64,000 bases of DNA from Halanaerobium sp. MA284_MarDTE_T2 (lineage in GTDB: Bacteria > Bacillota > Halanaerobiia > Halanaerobiales > Halanaerobiaceae), in NCBI RefSeq assembly GCF_003337245.1, contig NZ_QPJE01000012.1:1-64000 (forward strand), read 5' to 3'. Positions 55,260 through 64,000 of this stretch are shown here, one piece after another (position 1 is the stretch's first letter; every line of letters begins with the position of its first letter). Below the pieces are notes generated by a model. It ran no database searches. It had not been told where the DNA came from and saw only the letters and a list, made by a program, of their open reading frames with translations. Made by a program: the position numbers and the translations under genes.

Positions 55260-55784
55260 CTAATTAGCAATACCATGTAACATTACTTGGAATTCCGACG
55301 TGTCTGGATATTTGTTGTATCTATATAGCCCCCTAAATAATCGTAAATTTTTATTGATATTTGAACACATTTTGCAAATATTCATTTCTAACATTTCTAT
55401 ATATATATATATAAAAAAATTATATAAATCTGCATCTATAGATATTATTTCTTTTATATTTTTAGTTTCTGATATTACAATAAGAGTAGCATCCGAAAAA
55501 TCCATAGGTACGTCCAAATATTTTCTAGATAAATTAATAATTCTAGTAATACTTTCTTTAGTTAGGGATACAGCATTTAATGCACCCTTTCTTATCCATT
55601 TTAAAAAATCAATTTGTACCTCAACATTAAAATCTAACATATGCAATACTTCTGTTATTACAGGCCAAGATGTATATAATCTACCGTGATACTCCTTTAA
55701 AAATTCTTTTATTTTTTCATGATATTTATCATCTTTATCAAATAAAGCAATAAGTGGTCCTGCATCAATGAGGGTGCTTTTCAT
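55260..55784 (-). pseudogene. PIN-domain toxin with frameshifted C-terminus
   Basis: VapC-like RNase toxin. Acidic residues of the PIN site are visible: LIDAGPLIALFDKDD, the Glu in WPVITEVLHML, and DFSDATLIV with SIDADLY. After DLYNF the frame passes a (TA)8 tract (55398-55413) and continues with 50 residues that do not fit the family. If one TA unit is removed, the frame reads YIYRNVRNEYLQNVFKYQ and stops at 55351, which is the normal PIN ending. So the gene is either decayed or phase-variable. Overlaps the antitoxin gene by 20 bases. Confidence 0.75.
55398..55419. repeat. (TA)8 plus A7 microsatellite inside the PIN gene
   Basis: Eight TA units at 55398-55413 run into seven A residues (55413-55419). 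Slippage by one TA unit switches the PIN frame between a long unusual tail and the family-like end. Confidence 0.9.
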
Positions 55785-56013
55785 TAATTTTTTCCCTCAC
55801 TTTCTTTTTATATGTTTTAGATAAATTCCCTTTACCACTTCCATGTTTTCCAAAAAGTTCAACACCTAATTCATATGGTTTAGTTTGTTTCTCTTGTTCT
55901 TCAATATATTTTTCGAGAGCTTCTTTTATAATATCAGACTTAGTTACATTTTTTTGTTCGGATAAATTATTGATTTTTTCCTCAAGTTCTTTAGATAATC
56001 TTACACTAATCAT
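55765..56013 (-). CDS. Ribbon-helix-helix antitoxin (CopG/VapB-like)
   Basis: 82 residues. The N-terminal MISVRLSKELEEKINNLSEQ and KNVTKSDIIKEALEKYIEEQ is the RHH DNA-binding motif; the C-terminal tail with ELFGKHGSGKGNLSKTYKKK would neutralise the PIN partner, whose gene overlaps by 20 bases. GAGGTGG ribosome-binding site. Confidence 0.87.
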   Translation of the reverse strand: MISVRLSKELEEKINNLSEQKNVTKSDIIKEALEKYIEEQEKQTKPYELGVELFGKHGSGKGNLSKTYKKKVREKINEKHPH

Positions 56014-56028
56014 GATACCACCTCTGTA

Positions 56029-56056
56029 TTACATTTTATTATTAATGTCAATGTAA
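56029..56056 (-). promoter_or_regulatory. Inverted repeat in the antitoxin promoter region
   Basis: TTACATT/AATGTAA arms (56029-56035, 56050-56056) overlap a TTGACA on the minus strand; a weak TACAGA follows 17 bases later. Placed 16 bases before the antitoxin start, it is a good candidate for autoregulation by the RHH protein. Confidence 0.45.
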
Positions 56057-56065
56057 AAATAATTA

Positions 56066-56325
56066 GGAGTTTCCCCAAAATTTATTTTCAAGCTGCAAAA
56101 GGGGGGCTTTAGTCATCAACGAAATTTTTAGATTTATCTAAAACTCAATTCGGGTGTGAAATAGGGCACACTAATCAATGAGTCCTCCTGACTCATGATT
56201 AGCTCACTCCATCCTGCAGTTCAACCCTATTTCTTCCTTCATTTCGTTAAGATTCATTGACTAAAAATTTCAATATTCCTGCATCTCCCCTTTTTGCAGC
56301 AGTATATAAAAAATGGGGAAAGTCC
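56066..56325. mobile_element. 260-bp foldback element, MITE-like
   Basis: Terminal inverted repeats of about 40 bases at roughly 80% identity (left GGAGTTTCCCC ... GCTGCAAAAGGGGGG; right end inverted, CTCCCCTTTTTGCAGCAG ... GGGGAAAGTCC). Inner pairs lie on the same axis: GAAATTTTTAG (56121-56131) with CTAAAAATTTC (56261-56271), and GAAATAGGG (56158-56166) with CCCTATTTC (56225-56233). A further hairpin lies at 56171-56202. No gene is present. This fills nearly all of the gap 56014-56387. Related ends occur at 52980 and, weaker, 50144. Confidence 0.65.
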
Positions 56326-56387
56326 AGAAAAATAATATATTATTATAAATCTCAACCTTATATTTAATTTAACTACTCTATGCCTAT

Positions 56388-58436
56388 TTAAATTTTAAAC
56401 TTATTTGATATTTCAGCCAGATCTTCTGCCATCTCTGTTAATTTTTTAGCTGAAGATACTATTTCTTCAGTTGAAGCAATCTGTTCTTCACTAGAAGCAG
56501 CAACTTCCTCCGCATTACCGGCAAAATCCTGACTAATTCTATTAACTTCATCTACTTCAGATTCAATTTCCTGACTTGTCTCAGCAGCCTGGTTTATATT
56601 TTCCACACTACTAAAGATAATATTAATTAATTTATCAATTTCTTCACTGATCCTATCAAATATTTCGCCATTTTCATTAATCTTAGCAGAACTTTGATTA
56701 ACCCGGTCAGTATTTTGATTCATCTGATCAACAGCTAAATTAACATCCTTTTGAATAGCACTAATTAACTCAGCTATATTTTCAGTAGCTTGGGAAGATT
56801 CTTCAGCTAATTCTCTAATTTCATCTGCAACTACAGAAAAACCTCTGCCGGCTTCCCCGGCTCTTGCCGCCTCAATGGCTGCATTTAAAGCAAGCAGGTT
56901 AGTTTGACTGGAAACACTATTAATAAGTTCAACGATTTTACCAATTTCTTCCGATCGCTGACCTAATCTTTCAATTACATCACTAACTTCTTTAGTATCT
57001 TTTTCAACTTTAGAAATTTGTTCAATAGATTCATTAATCGATTTTTGTCCACTCTTAACCTTTTTTAATACTTCACTGGAAACCTGATTCATATCTTGAG
57101 CTTGTTTTTCTACTGTCTGAACTTTAGAACTTAAATTATTTATATTTTCAGCTGTAGATTCCAACTTAATTGACTGCTCTTCAGCTCCATCAGCAACATT
57201 CTGAATAGCTATTCCTACTTCTTCAGCAGATGTACCAACCTCATCTCCAGAAGCTGACAATTCCTCACTATAAGCAGCAACCTGCTGAGCCATCGACTGA
57301 ATTTGAGAAAGAATTTGTTGTAAATTATCAGTCATATTTTTTAGTGAAGATCCTAAACGACCAAATTCATCTTCTCTGTTCACAAAGTCAGCTGGAAGTT
57401 CAGCCATTAAATTTCCGGCAGCCACACTTTCTGCATGTTCAACTGCCATTCTTAGATATTTGAGCACTAACTTTTTAATAAGCAGATAAATGATTAGTAA
57501 AAAAGCCAGCATTGCAGCTGCAGAAATAACTGAGGTATTAATTACATTTTGAGTAATTCCAAGTTCTGATTCAGGCAGTGTTAAAACTAGTTTTAATCCA
57601 CTATTTCCAACTTCCTGATAAGATAACAAATAATCTTCACCATTAATCACTGTTCTAGTTAAACCCGGTTGATCAGCATTTATAATCTGATTTCCAATTC
57701 CTGATAATGAACTTTCAGAATCAGTTATTTTAGTTTCCATTGCATTTTCTAAATTCTGGTTAACAATAAAATTTCCCTGATCACTAATTACAAAAGCCTG
57801 GCCGTTTTTACCTATTTCAAGTCCGCCAACATACTCTTCCATCCTGGCTAAACCTATATCTAAGGTAACAACTCCAATTGCTTTATTATTTCTTCTAATA
57901 GGAGAAGACACAGTGATCATTGGTACACCTGAGATTGGATCAGTATATGGTTCAGACCAGACTGATTCTTGACCTAGACCATCTTGATACCAGTCATACT
58001 GAAAATAGTTTCCATCTTGATTACTATATTCCCAGGAGACCTGAATAGAGTTATTCTCTAAATATAAAAAAGGACCATAATACTTCTGCCCTTCTATATA
58101 TTTCCCTGGCTCCATCCATACTCCACCACCAACAATCATTGAATTATTCTGCATTACATCTTCAAAATAATTAAACAGAAGATCCTCATTATGGCTCACA
58201 TCATTAGCAACCAAAGACGCAATATTTTCTGAGCCAGTCTGACTTCTTGTGAACTCATTGTTTAAATAACCTGATTCCGCTCTCAATTTCTCTTTTAAAT
58301 ATTTTTCGGACTCACTTCTCATATTATCTCTATAATAATTACTGCTGATATAAATTTGTATTCCAAATATAATAATCCCAGCCAAAATTAAAAAAACCAT
58401 CAATTTAGCAAATAAACTCTTTTTTAGTATATCCAC
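56388..58436 (-). CDS. Methyl-accepting chemotaxis protein (dCache)
   Basis: 682 residues. TM1 at about 10-30, a dCache sensor with [40 protein letters not shown] and [22 protein letters not shown]2 at about 300-320, HAMP and the tip [20 protein letters not shown] with [23 protein letters not shown] start behind GAGGGAG. It stands alone between the foldback element and the pil operon. Confidence 0.9.
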   Translation of the reverse strand: MDILKKSLFAKLMVFLILAGIIIFGIQIYISSNYYRDNMRSESEKYLKEKLRAESGYLNNEFTRSQTGSENIASLVANDVSHNEDLLFNYFEDVMQNNSMIVGGGVWMEPGKYIEGQKYYGPFLYLENNSIQVSWEYSNQDGNYFQYDWYQDGLGQESVWSEPYTDPISGVPMITVSSPIRRNNKAIGVVTLDIGLARMEEYVGGLEIGKNGQAFVISDQGNFIVNQNLENAMETKITDSESSLSGIGNQIINADQPGLTRTVINGEDYLLSYQEVGNSGLKLVLTLPESELGITQNVINTSVISAAAMLAFLLIIYLLIKKLVLKYLRMAVEHAESVAAGNLMAELPADFVNREDEFGRLGSSLKNMTDNLQQILSQIQSMAQQVAAYSEELSASGDEVGTSAEEVGIAIQNVADGAEEQSIKLESTAENINNLSSKVQTVEKQAQDMNQVSSEVLKKVKSGQKSINESIEQISKVEKDTKEVSDVIERLGQRSEEIGKIVELINSVSSQTNLLALNAAIEAARAGEAGRGFSVVADEIRELAEESSQATENIAELISAIQKDVNLAVDQMNQNTDRVNQSSAKINENGEIFDRISEEIDKLINIIFSSVENINQAAETSQEIESEVDEVNRISQDFAGNAEEVAASSEEQIASTEEIVSSAKKLTEMAEDLAEISNKFKI

Positions 58437-58592
58437 AAGAATGCTCCCTCTCTTTTTATGACTGCTTTTTCTTAAGTAAATTAGTATTATGATAATTGTA
58501 ACACAAAAACATTAAGTACTCAAAATTTTAGATGTTAGAAATTATTGAGGATTTATAAAGCTGAAAATTGAATTGATAATAAATTAACAAAA

Positions 58593-58618
58593 AAAGTCCA
58601 GCTTAAAAGCCAAGCTTT
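58593..58618 (-). terminator. Terminator of the pil operon
   Basis: 26-base imperfect hairpin (AAAG outer pairs, one mismatch, GGC/GCU inner pairs with G-U wobbles, UUUUAA loop), followed on the minus strand by further T residues, 26 bases after the pilQ stop. Confidence 0.7.
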
Positions 58619-58643
58619 AATTACATTTATCACATTTTTAATC

Positions 58644-60500
58644 TTAATTTGCTAATATAGATTCTAGTTCTTCAGGAGTTAGACCTTCAAATTCTTTTTC
58701 TTTTTTATCATTATTTTTTCTTAGACTGTCTAATAATTCTTTTCTTTTTTTACCGCTTTCCTGTAAATACTCATTTATTATTTCTGCTTTAGTTTTTTCT
58801 GCTGAAGAATTTTCAGTATCAGAATCTACTTCTACATTGTCATCTCTGATATAATCCTGATTTTCAATTTCTTCTCCATATTTAATAATTCTTGGAGTTA
58901 CAAAAATCAATAACTCATTAGTCGATTCACTTTTTGAGCGAGATTTAAAAAGTTCACCAAAGATAGGTAAATCACCCAAAAGAGGTATTTTAGTAATTTT
59001 TCCTTCTCCATCAGTCTGAATTAAGCCACCTATTACAAATGTTTCATTATTATTTAAACGCAAAGTAGTTTCTACACTCCTGGTTTTAGTAGCTGGAGGT
59101 GGTGTAGTATCTATATTTGAATATCTATCTGGATTAATTTCATAAAAGCTGCTCACTTCTGGTGCAATTTTAAGTTCAATTTCATCATTTTCTGTAATCC
59201 AGGGAGTAAAAGTTAATTTAACTCCTGCTTCAACATGTTCCCAGGTAGTTGTAATATCCCCATCATCATCTTCTTCTTGAACTGCATATGGTTCTTTGTC
59301 AGTTATTGATAAATTAGCCTCTTCGCCATTTAAAGTCATTAAGCTAGGTCTGGCTAAAGTTTTAGAGTCAGAAGATGTGTCTAACAATTTAAAAATTTCA
59401 GGCCATTTATAAGTTAAATCTTCTATTTTATCAAGATCTGTATTTCTTTCAATTATAATATCACCAATCCCTACATCCATTGAATCAGAATATTTCATTC
59501 CAATTTCTCTAGTTAAATCTGAGGAGATTTCTTCTACCCTGGTCTCAATAATAACCTGATATTGCGGCGTATTTATCTCTTTAATTAACTCTGATACTCC
59601 GTCAAGCTTATTTTTTGCCCCATTAATAATAATTTCTTTTCTTTTAGCATTAACATGAAGTTGAATGTCTGGATAAAATTTATTTATTATTTCAGTTATT
59701 TGTGCAGTATCTATATAGTCAACTCTCATTTTACGAGTTTCAGGCTCCAAACTCTGATCATAAGTTTTAGCCATTGATAAAATACTCTTAACTGATTCTT
59801 CTTCTCCACTTATCGTTATAGTTTCTGTTAAAGGGTTAACCTGAAAATTTAAGTTTGAATTAACTATACGTAATTTTGATTCTAAATCAGCTAAATCTGC
59901 ATTTAAAACAGTGTAACTTTCACTATATAGTTTAGTTTCTTCACTTTCCCTATTTTCAAAATCTGTTCCACTACTCCCTTTTAGTACTTTAGCAGAATCA
60001 AGCCTATTAATCATCTCTTTAATTTCTTCTACTCGATTACTCTCTCCTTTAATAATAAACTGCCTTCTTGATATGTCCATCGAAATTAATGTTTCAGGAA
60101 ATATTTCTTTAACAATAATTCCTATATTCTCAAAGTCACTTGAGTTAACTTTGACAAACTCTGTAACTAAATTAGAATAGATTTGATCGATTTTTTCAGG
60201 CTGAGCAACTACTACAGTGTTATTGTCCCATTTATAATCTAATCCTCTTGTTTTAGTTATTAAATCTAAAGATTTTTCAAAAGTAATATCCTGTAAATGA
60301 ACAGTAATATTACCAACAACCTGGCTGTCAGTTATTAAGTTAACATCTGCCACTTCTGCAATAGCTCTCAACACATCAACAATATCAGCATTTCTGAAAT
60401 TCATATCTTCTATTTTGTCCTGTGGTCCTGCTGATGCTGCTGCTGTTAAAGATATAACCAATATTAAAATAATAAAAGAAATCTTCTTTATTTTTATCAT
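58644..60500 (-). CDS. pilQ: Type IV pilus secretin PilQ (GspD/PilQ family)
   Basis: 618-residue outer-membrane secretin. A signal peptide (to about SAAASA) is followed by an STN-like domain (MNFRNADIVDVLRAIAEVAD), NolW/N1-type repeats, and the secretin core: YQVIIETRVEEISSDLTREI, the PYAVQEE loop, and GGLIQTDGEGKITKIPLLGD with LPIFGELFKS. The last 70 residues are charged and variable. It ends the pilMNOPQ operon and, with flgHI, shows a true outer membrane. Could also serve a type II-like system; pilMNOP favours pili. Confidence 0.92.
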   Translation of the reverse strand: MIKIKKISFIILILVISLTAAASAGPQDKIEDMNFRNADIVDVLRAIAEVADVNLITDSQVVGNITVHLQDITFEKSLDLITKTRGLDYKWDNNTVVVAQPEKIDQIYSNLVTEFVKVNSSDFENIGIIVKEIFPETLISMDISRRQFIIKGESNRVEEIKEMINRLDSAKVLKGSSGTDFENRESEETKLYSESYTVLNADLADLESKLRIVNSNLNFQVNPLTETITISGEEESVKSILSMAKTYDQSLEPETRKMRVDYIDTAQITEIINKFYPDIQLHVNAKRKEIIINGAKNKLDGVSELIKEINTPQYQVIIETRVEEISSDLTREIGMKYSDSMDVGIGDIIIERNTDLDKIEDLTYKWPEIFKLLDTSSDSKTLARPSLMTLNGEEANLSITDKEPYAVQEEDDDGDITTTWEHVEAGVKLTFTPWITENDEIELKIAPEVSSFYEINPDRYSNIDTTPPPATKTRSVETTLRLNNNETFVIGGLIQTDGEGKITKIPLLGDLPIFGELFKSRSKSESTNELLIFVTPRIIKYGEEIENQDYIRDDNVEVDSDTENSSAEKTKAEIINEYLQESGKKRKELLDSLRKNNDKKEKEFEGLTPEELESILAN

Positions 60501-60534
60501 TTACTTTGCCTCCAATCAATATGCCTCAAATTTT

Positions 60535-60993
60535 TTAATATTTAACTCTAATGGAACTGCCATTTTTTATAAATACTGCTTCTCCATTTTGATAAGAAGA
60601 TAGTCTATAGCCATTCATCATATCTCCAATTTTAAGAAGATGTTTATCCTGGTTATAACTTACAATTAAAGCCATTCTAGAATTAGCAGCTTTTATTACT
60701 CCATCAATTACTATCTCTGGTTCTGAAACTGTCTCTTCTACTTGATTACTCTCCTCAACAGCAGTAAATTCTTCTGTGAGATAATTTTCCTCTGTCGCAA
60801 TTTCGTCTGAAATTTCATCAGTTTCTATTTCTATAAAAAATGGGTTTTTTAAATTTTTAATTTGAGTACTACTTAGTTTATTTGCAGCTGCAAATTCGTT
60901 TAAATCACTTTCCACATCAAGATCTAAAGCAGAAGCTGTACTATTAATCATTAATATTAAAATAACGATAGATAATAATTTGAAAATCTTCAT
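60535..60993 (-). CDS. PilP-like pilus alignment protein
   Basis: 152 residues: a signal peptide (about 1-22), the KNPFFIE motif typical before PilP/GspC-like domains, an acidic Glu/Thr linker, and a C-terminal beta domain (VIDGVIKAANSRMALIVSYN, then KIGDMMNGYRLSSYQNGEAV). Between pilO and pilQ, as PilP normally is. Sequence similarity is weak, so position carries weight. No lipobox is visible. Confidence 0.68.
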   Translation of the reverse strand: MKIFKLLSIVILILMINSTASALDLDVESDLNEFAAANKLSSTQIKNLKNPFFIEIETDEISDEIATEENYLTEEFTAVEESNQVEETVSEPEIVIDGVIKAANSRMALIVSYNQDKHLLKIGDMMNGYRLSSYQNGEAVFIKNGSSIRVKY

Positions 60994-60997
60994 TAAA

Positions 60998-61546
60998 TCA
61001 CCCCGCTGAATTTTCTATAAACTCTCTTAACTCATCTGACTGATGATAAAATAAATTTAAATTTAAAGAAATTAAATTTTCCTGCTGCTGAACATTACTG
61101 GCAGTCAAATTTTCTACAACTAATCTATAATCCCAGTTATCTAGCATTTGAAGAAAGGATAGTAATTCAAAATATCCACCCTGAATTTCAAAAGTAAAGG
61201 GATAACCATTATCTGTATTTCTTTTTTGATAACTTCTGATATCAACATTACTTTCCCTGGCAAAATAATCAACAGCAGCTAAAATCTCTTCAGCGTCTCT
61301 AACCACTGTTTCTAATCGTTCTTCTCTTTCTTTTTTTAATTCAACCAATTCTTTTTCTAAACTATTAATTTGATTTACTTTATTCAATACAGCTGTATAT
61401 TCGCTTTGAATATTTGTAATCTGATTTTCTAAATCCTGCTGATGAGCTTTGATAGGTTGATAGAGCAAATAATAATAAGCAGCCATTACTACTGTGACAA
61501 ATAAAATAAAAAGTAGTATTTTTTCTCTTTTAGACAAATTACTCAT
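60998..61546 (-). CDS. pilO: Type IV pilus alignment protein PilO
   Basis: 182 residues: one helix (about 11-29), a coiled coil (about 33-80), and a ferredoxin-like periplasmic domain with GYPFTFEIQGGYFELLSFLQ and LDNWDYRLVVENLTAS. Start overlaps the pilN stop. Forms the inner-membrane PilMNO frame. Confidence 0.85.
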   Translation of the reverse strand: MSNLSKREKILLFILFVTVVMAAYYYLLYQPIKAHQQDLENQITNIQSEYTAVLNKVNQINSLEKELVELKKEREERLETVVRDAEEILAAVDYFARESNVDIRSYQKRNTDNGYPFTFEIQGGYFELLSFLQMLDNWDYRLVVENLTASNVQQQENLISLNLNLFYHQSDELREFIENSAG

Positions 61547-62066
61547 TATAAATCACCCCTCTATCTTTATTATCTAGCTCCACAATTAAATTAAATTCTA
61601 AGCTATCATTTTTTCTAAACCTTTCTAAAGAAATAATAGAAAAAATATCTGAATTAAAAATACGCGAACTAAAATCTAATAATGATCTAATAGTTTCAGC
61701 ATTACCATTAATTTGAATCTGTCCTCTGCTGTAATCTAAACGATTAAAAGTAATATTATCACCAATTATTTTTGCAAATTCTATAAAAAATGGTGCAGTA
61801 GTATATTTTTCTAGTTCAACTTTTTCTGGGAGTTTAAAGTTAGCAATTTCATCTTCTAACTGAAAATAATATTCTTCCTCTGGACGCAGCACTTCTAATC
61901 TTGTTTCCCAATCGTTTCTGCGTTTTTCAAGATTTTGAACCTTTAAATAATTAAAATAATAATTTAAGGCTGGTACTGCAATAATTAAAAATATTAATAA
62001 GACAACTACAATTTCCATCCATTCAATTTTTACACCATCATCTTTTTCAAGGAGGTTAACTCTCAT
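61539..62066 (-). CDS. pilN: Type IV pilus alignment protein PilN
   Basis: 175 residues. The N-terminal MRVNLLEKD resembles the INLLP-type motif by which PilN binds PilM. One helix (about 16-36), a coiled coil and a small periplasmic domain (with FNRLDYSRGQIQINGNAETI). Overlaps pilM and pilO. Confidence 0.85.
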   Translation of the reverse strand: MRVNLLEKDDGVKIEWMEIVVVLLIFLIIAVPALNYYFNYLKVQNLEKRRNDWETRLEVLRPEEEYYFQLEDEIANFKLPEKVELEKYTTAPFFIEFAKIIGDNITFNRLDYSRGQIQINGNAETIRSLLDFSSRIFNSDIFSIISLERFRKNDSLEFNLIVELDNKDRGVIYNE

Positions 62067-63153
62067 TATGCATCACCTCACTAATAATAGTACCAGCGGC
62101 AGTTGCCATAAAATGTTTATTGATCTGTTTGACATCATTCTTGAAATCAAATTCTTTTAAGGGGTCGATAATCGATATTTTATAATCTATCTGCTCTTTA
62201 AAATAGCTGGTTAATCCATTTAATAATAAGCCGCCACCTGTTAAATAGATATTTTCAACAGGATTTTCTTTATTTCTCTCATTATGATATTCTAAAGAAC
62301 GATTTATCTCAAAAATTATCTCATCTACCAACTCTTTTACCCGTTTCTGTGTTGTTTCAGCAGTGTCAATATCTGTAAGCATTAAATCAAATTTTTTTTC
62401 TTCAACTTCTGCCTGCTCAGGAAAAAACTCAAATTTTTTCTTTTCAATTTCAGCCTCTTCATGACTTTTTTCTCCATTCAAAAATAAATTACTAAAATTA
62501 TCGCCTGAAGTATCTACTTCTCGACTGAGATAAAACTTATTTTCAGCAGCAATTAAAATTTTAGAACTCCTAGCTCCAACATCTAAAATTAAAGCTGGTT
62601 TTTCTAATCTTTTATCTTTACTTAGTAGAGATATTAATGCCATATCTTCCAAATTGAAAACCTCAACTTTCAACATATTATTATCAAATATCTCTAAATA
62701 ACCATTAAGAATATCTTTTGATATCCCTGTCACTAAAAGCTCATACTGATCATTTTCCTCGTTTATAATAATATAATCTAAAGCAATTTTTTCCACCTCA
62801 ATATCCATAAAATCCTGAACTTCCCAGACCAAGGCCTCTTTTAACTCATCTTCAGGCATTTTAGGCATTTTAAGATTTCTAACAAACTCCTGTCCAGAAG
62901 CTGGTGTAACCAATAAAACACCTGGTTTCATATCTTTTTCATTAAAAATATCTGCAATAATTTTTGTTAAAAGATGAGTATCGATAATCTTACCATCTTT
63001 AATTGTTCCAGGAGGTAATTCTCTCCTACCAGATGCAAGCAGCTTTAGCTTGCCATTTTTTGCTCTGCTGCTTAAATATTTAATACTATTGTGGCCAAAA
63101 TCAAGACTAACATACTTTATTCCTTTGATTAAAGATAATGGACTTACTGCCAT
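62056..63153 (-). CDS. pilM: Type IV pilus ATPase-like protein PilM
   Basis: About 365 residues, actin/FtsA-like. Phosphate motif VSLDFGHNSIKYLS, IKDGKIIDTHLLTKII, the ALILDVGARSSKILIA core and ENIYLTGGGLLLNGLTSYF near the C-terminus. The ATG at 63153 is preferred over 63162, since AAGGGAG directly abuts the latter. Overlaps pilN. Links the cytoplasmic motor side to PilN. Confidence 0.92.
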   Translation of the reverse strand: MAVSPLSLIKGIKYVSLDFGHNSIKYLSSRAKNGKLKLLASGRRELPPGTIKDGKIIDTHLLTKIIADIFNEKDMKPGVLLVTPASGQEFVRNLKMPKMPEDELKEALVWEVQDFMDIEVEKIALDYIIINEENDQYELLVTGISKDILNGYLEIFDNNMLKVEVFNLEDMALISLLSKDKRLEKPALILDVGARSSKILIAAENKFYLSREVDTSGDNFSNLFLNGEKSHEEAEIEKKKFEFFPEQAEVEEKKFDLMLTDIDTAETTQKRVKELVDEIIFEINRSLEYHNERNKENPVENIYLTGGGLLLNGLTSYFKEQIDYKISIIDPLKEFDFKNDVKQINKHFMATAAGTIISEVMHNES

Positions 63154-63178
63154 ATAATTCATCTCCCTTCTATTTTAT

Positions 63179-64000
63179 TTATCTAATTACGCTCCAGTCT
63201 AATCTGATAGGACCAGTTTTATCACTATTATAGCTATAGTTACCACCATGAACTCTTGTTAAATCTGCTATACCAGGATCTATACTTCCCCTTAGAGGAT
63301 TATCTTCAGAGTAAGTTTTAACACTTGAAATATCCTGATCTGTATAATTTATTTCATTAAATATCATTGAAGAAGCATAACCACCACTAAAATCATTACT
63401 TGTATAAGTTGCAAAAGGAGCAAAATATGCTAAATTAATATCAGATTCCCAAGGCATAGTAATATGACCATTTTCAAACGAAACTGTCTCAGCAGTTGTA
63501 TAAAAAATTATATTTGCATTTCCATCAAGAGAAAGATTTGCATAAGGACTTATTTCTCCATCAACTAAAATATGAAGTACATCATCTGCTTTTGAAAAAT
63601 CCATACTTGCTGCTACATTAGGTGTCAAATCTCCATCAATGTAAATATAATTTCCATCATTGTAAAATTGGTTATTGTCATCTATAAAAGCCTGACCTGC
63701 ATTCATTTCTACCCAATAATCTCTCCAACCATTATAATCCTCTGAATCAGGTTCTAAATCAGGTTGTGGTTCAGGCTGTGGAATTGTAAACCACAAAAAT
63801 CTATTTCTTCTTTCAGCCCTATAAACTTTACCATTATAATTAATTTTTGTACCAACAGAATAAGATTGATTACTCCAATTACTATAACTTCCCTGATCAT
63901 CTTCATAAGTGTAGCCGCCTTCTTCATCTAATCTTCTCTTAAATTCTTCTACAATTTTTTCTTGATAATCATAATCATCAGGACTAGGAAGTGATGTTTG
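63179..64000 (-). CDS. C-terminal part of a pilus-assembly/exported protein with a CBM5/12-like module
   Basis: Open to the right edge, so only the last 273 residues are seen; the apparent start at 63796 is a TTG inside the frame. About residues 40-95 of the visible part (SNWSNQSYSVGTKINYNGKV then YRAERRNRFLWF, a Pro-rich PQPEPQPDLEPDSE stretch and NGWRDYWVE) resemble a CBM5/12-type carbohydrate-binding module. The rest (ILVDGEISPYANLSLDGNAN, then GHITMPWESDINLAYFAPFA) has the beta-rich, repetitive feel of PilX-type minor pilus proteins. Just upstream of pilM in the operon. Function is inferred. Confidence 0.5.
   Translation of the reverse strand, partial: QTSLPSPDDYDYQEKIVEEFKRRLDEEGGYTYEDDQGSYSNWSNQSYSVGTKINYNGKVYRAERRNRFLWFTIPQPEPQPDLEPDSEDYNGWRDYWVEMNAGQAFIDDNNQFYNDGNYIYIDGDLTPNVAASMDFSKADDVLHILVDGEISPYANLSLDGNANIIFYTTAETVSFENGHITMPWESDINLAYFAPFATYTSNDFSGGYASSMIFNEINYTDQDISSVKTYSEDNPLRGSIDPGIADLTRVHGGNYSYNSDKTGPIRLDWSVIR

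Noticed and set aside
1-64000. CRISPR arrays, tRNA or rRNA genes
   Set aside because: No regularly spaced direct repeats, no tRNA-like cloverleaf and no rRNA sequence were noticed; repeated segments in MCP genes are conserved coding sequence.

Overview
The window reads as chromosomal DNA of an anaerobic, low-GC Firmicute with an outer membrane, most likely a member of the Halanaerobiales (Halanaerobium-like). The flagellar and chemotaxis gene order is clostridial/Bacillus-like (sigma-D type FliA, FlbD, FliY with a CheC-like domain, FliW-CsrA, CheC-CheD), yet the same operon carries flgA, flgH and flgI for P- and L-rings, and the right end carries pilMNOPQ with a secretin. Both need an outer membrane. 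The genus is an inference; no rRNA is present.

Layout. 1-4.2 kb (minus strand): an RND/MMPL exporter behind a MarR regulator with two palindromic operators, then trpP, a tryptophan transporter S component with a perfect sigma-A promoter and a leader full of 5-nt-spaced GAG/UAG triplets (a TRAP-type site). 4.3-35.8 kb (minus): one unbroken run of 37 flagellar genes from flgB to flgJ, headed at about 35.84-35.91 kb by a c-di-GMP-I (GEMM) riboswitch. It includes the export apparatus, switch, hook, rod, stator, fliA, flhF/flhG and a PilZ protein. 36.0-49.1 kb (minus): cheY, cheD, cheC, two cheW, three MCP genes, cheA, and a small late-flagellar group (YviE-like, fliW, csrA, fliS, FlgN/FliT-like). 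49.4-56.0 kb: a mixed-strand accessory region with a glutaminyl cyclase, a TPR membrane protein, a MarR/permease divergent pair, an AT-rich MCP gene and a RHH-PIN toxin-antitoxin pair. A 260-bp foldback repeat lies at 56.07-56.33 kb. 56.4-58.4 kb (minus): a fifth MCP. 58.6-64.0 kb (minus): pilQ-pilP-pilO-pilN-pilM and the C-terminal part of a probable minor pilus-assembly protein that runs off the window.

How it works together. The flgB operon builds the secretion gate, basal body, hook and motor. FliA then drives late genes; sigma-28-like promoters are visible before the YviE-like/fliW/csrA group and one MCP. c-di-GMP probably acts twice, on the operon RNA through the riboswitch and on the motor through the PilZ protein. 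CsrA-FliW may act on GGA-containing hairpins in front of flgE and flgG. MCP-CheW-CheA-CheY, with CheC/CheD/FliY for adaptation and dephosphorylation, steer the motor; cheB and cheR are not in the window.

Points worth a second look are the riboswitch, the TRAP-type trpP leader, the hairpin shared by the flgE and flgG leaders, the structured motE-fliK spacer, the two MarR operator systems, and a PIN toxin whose C-terminus is frameshifted by a (TA)8 tract.
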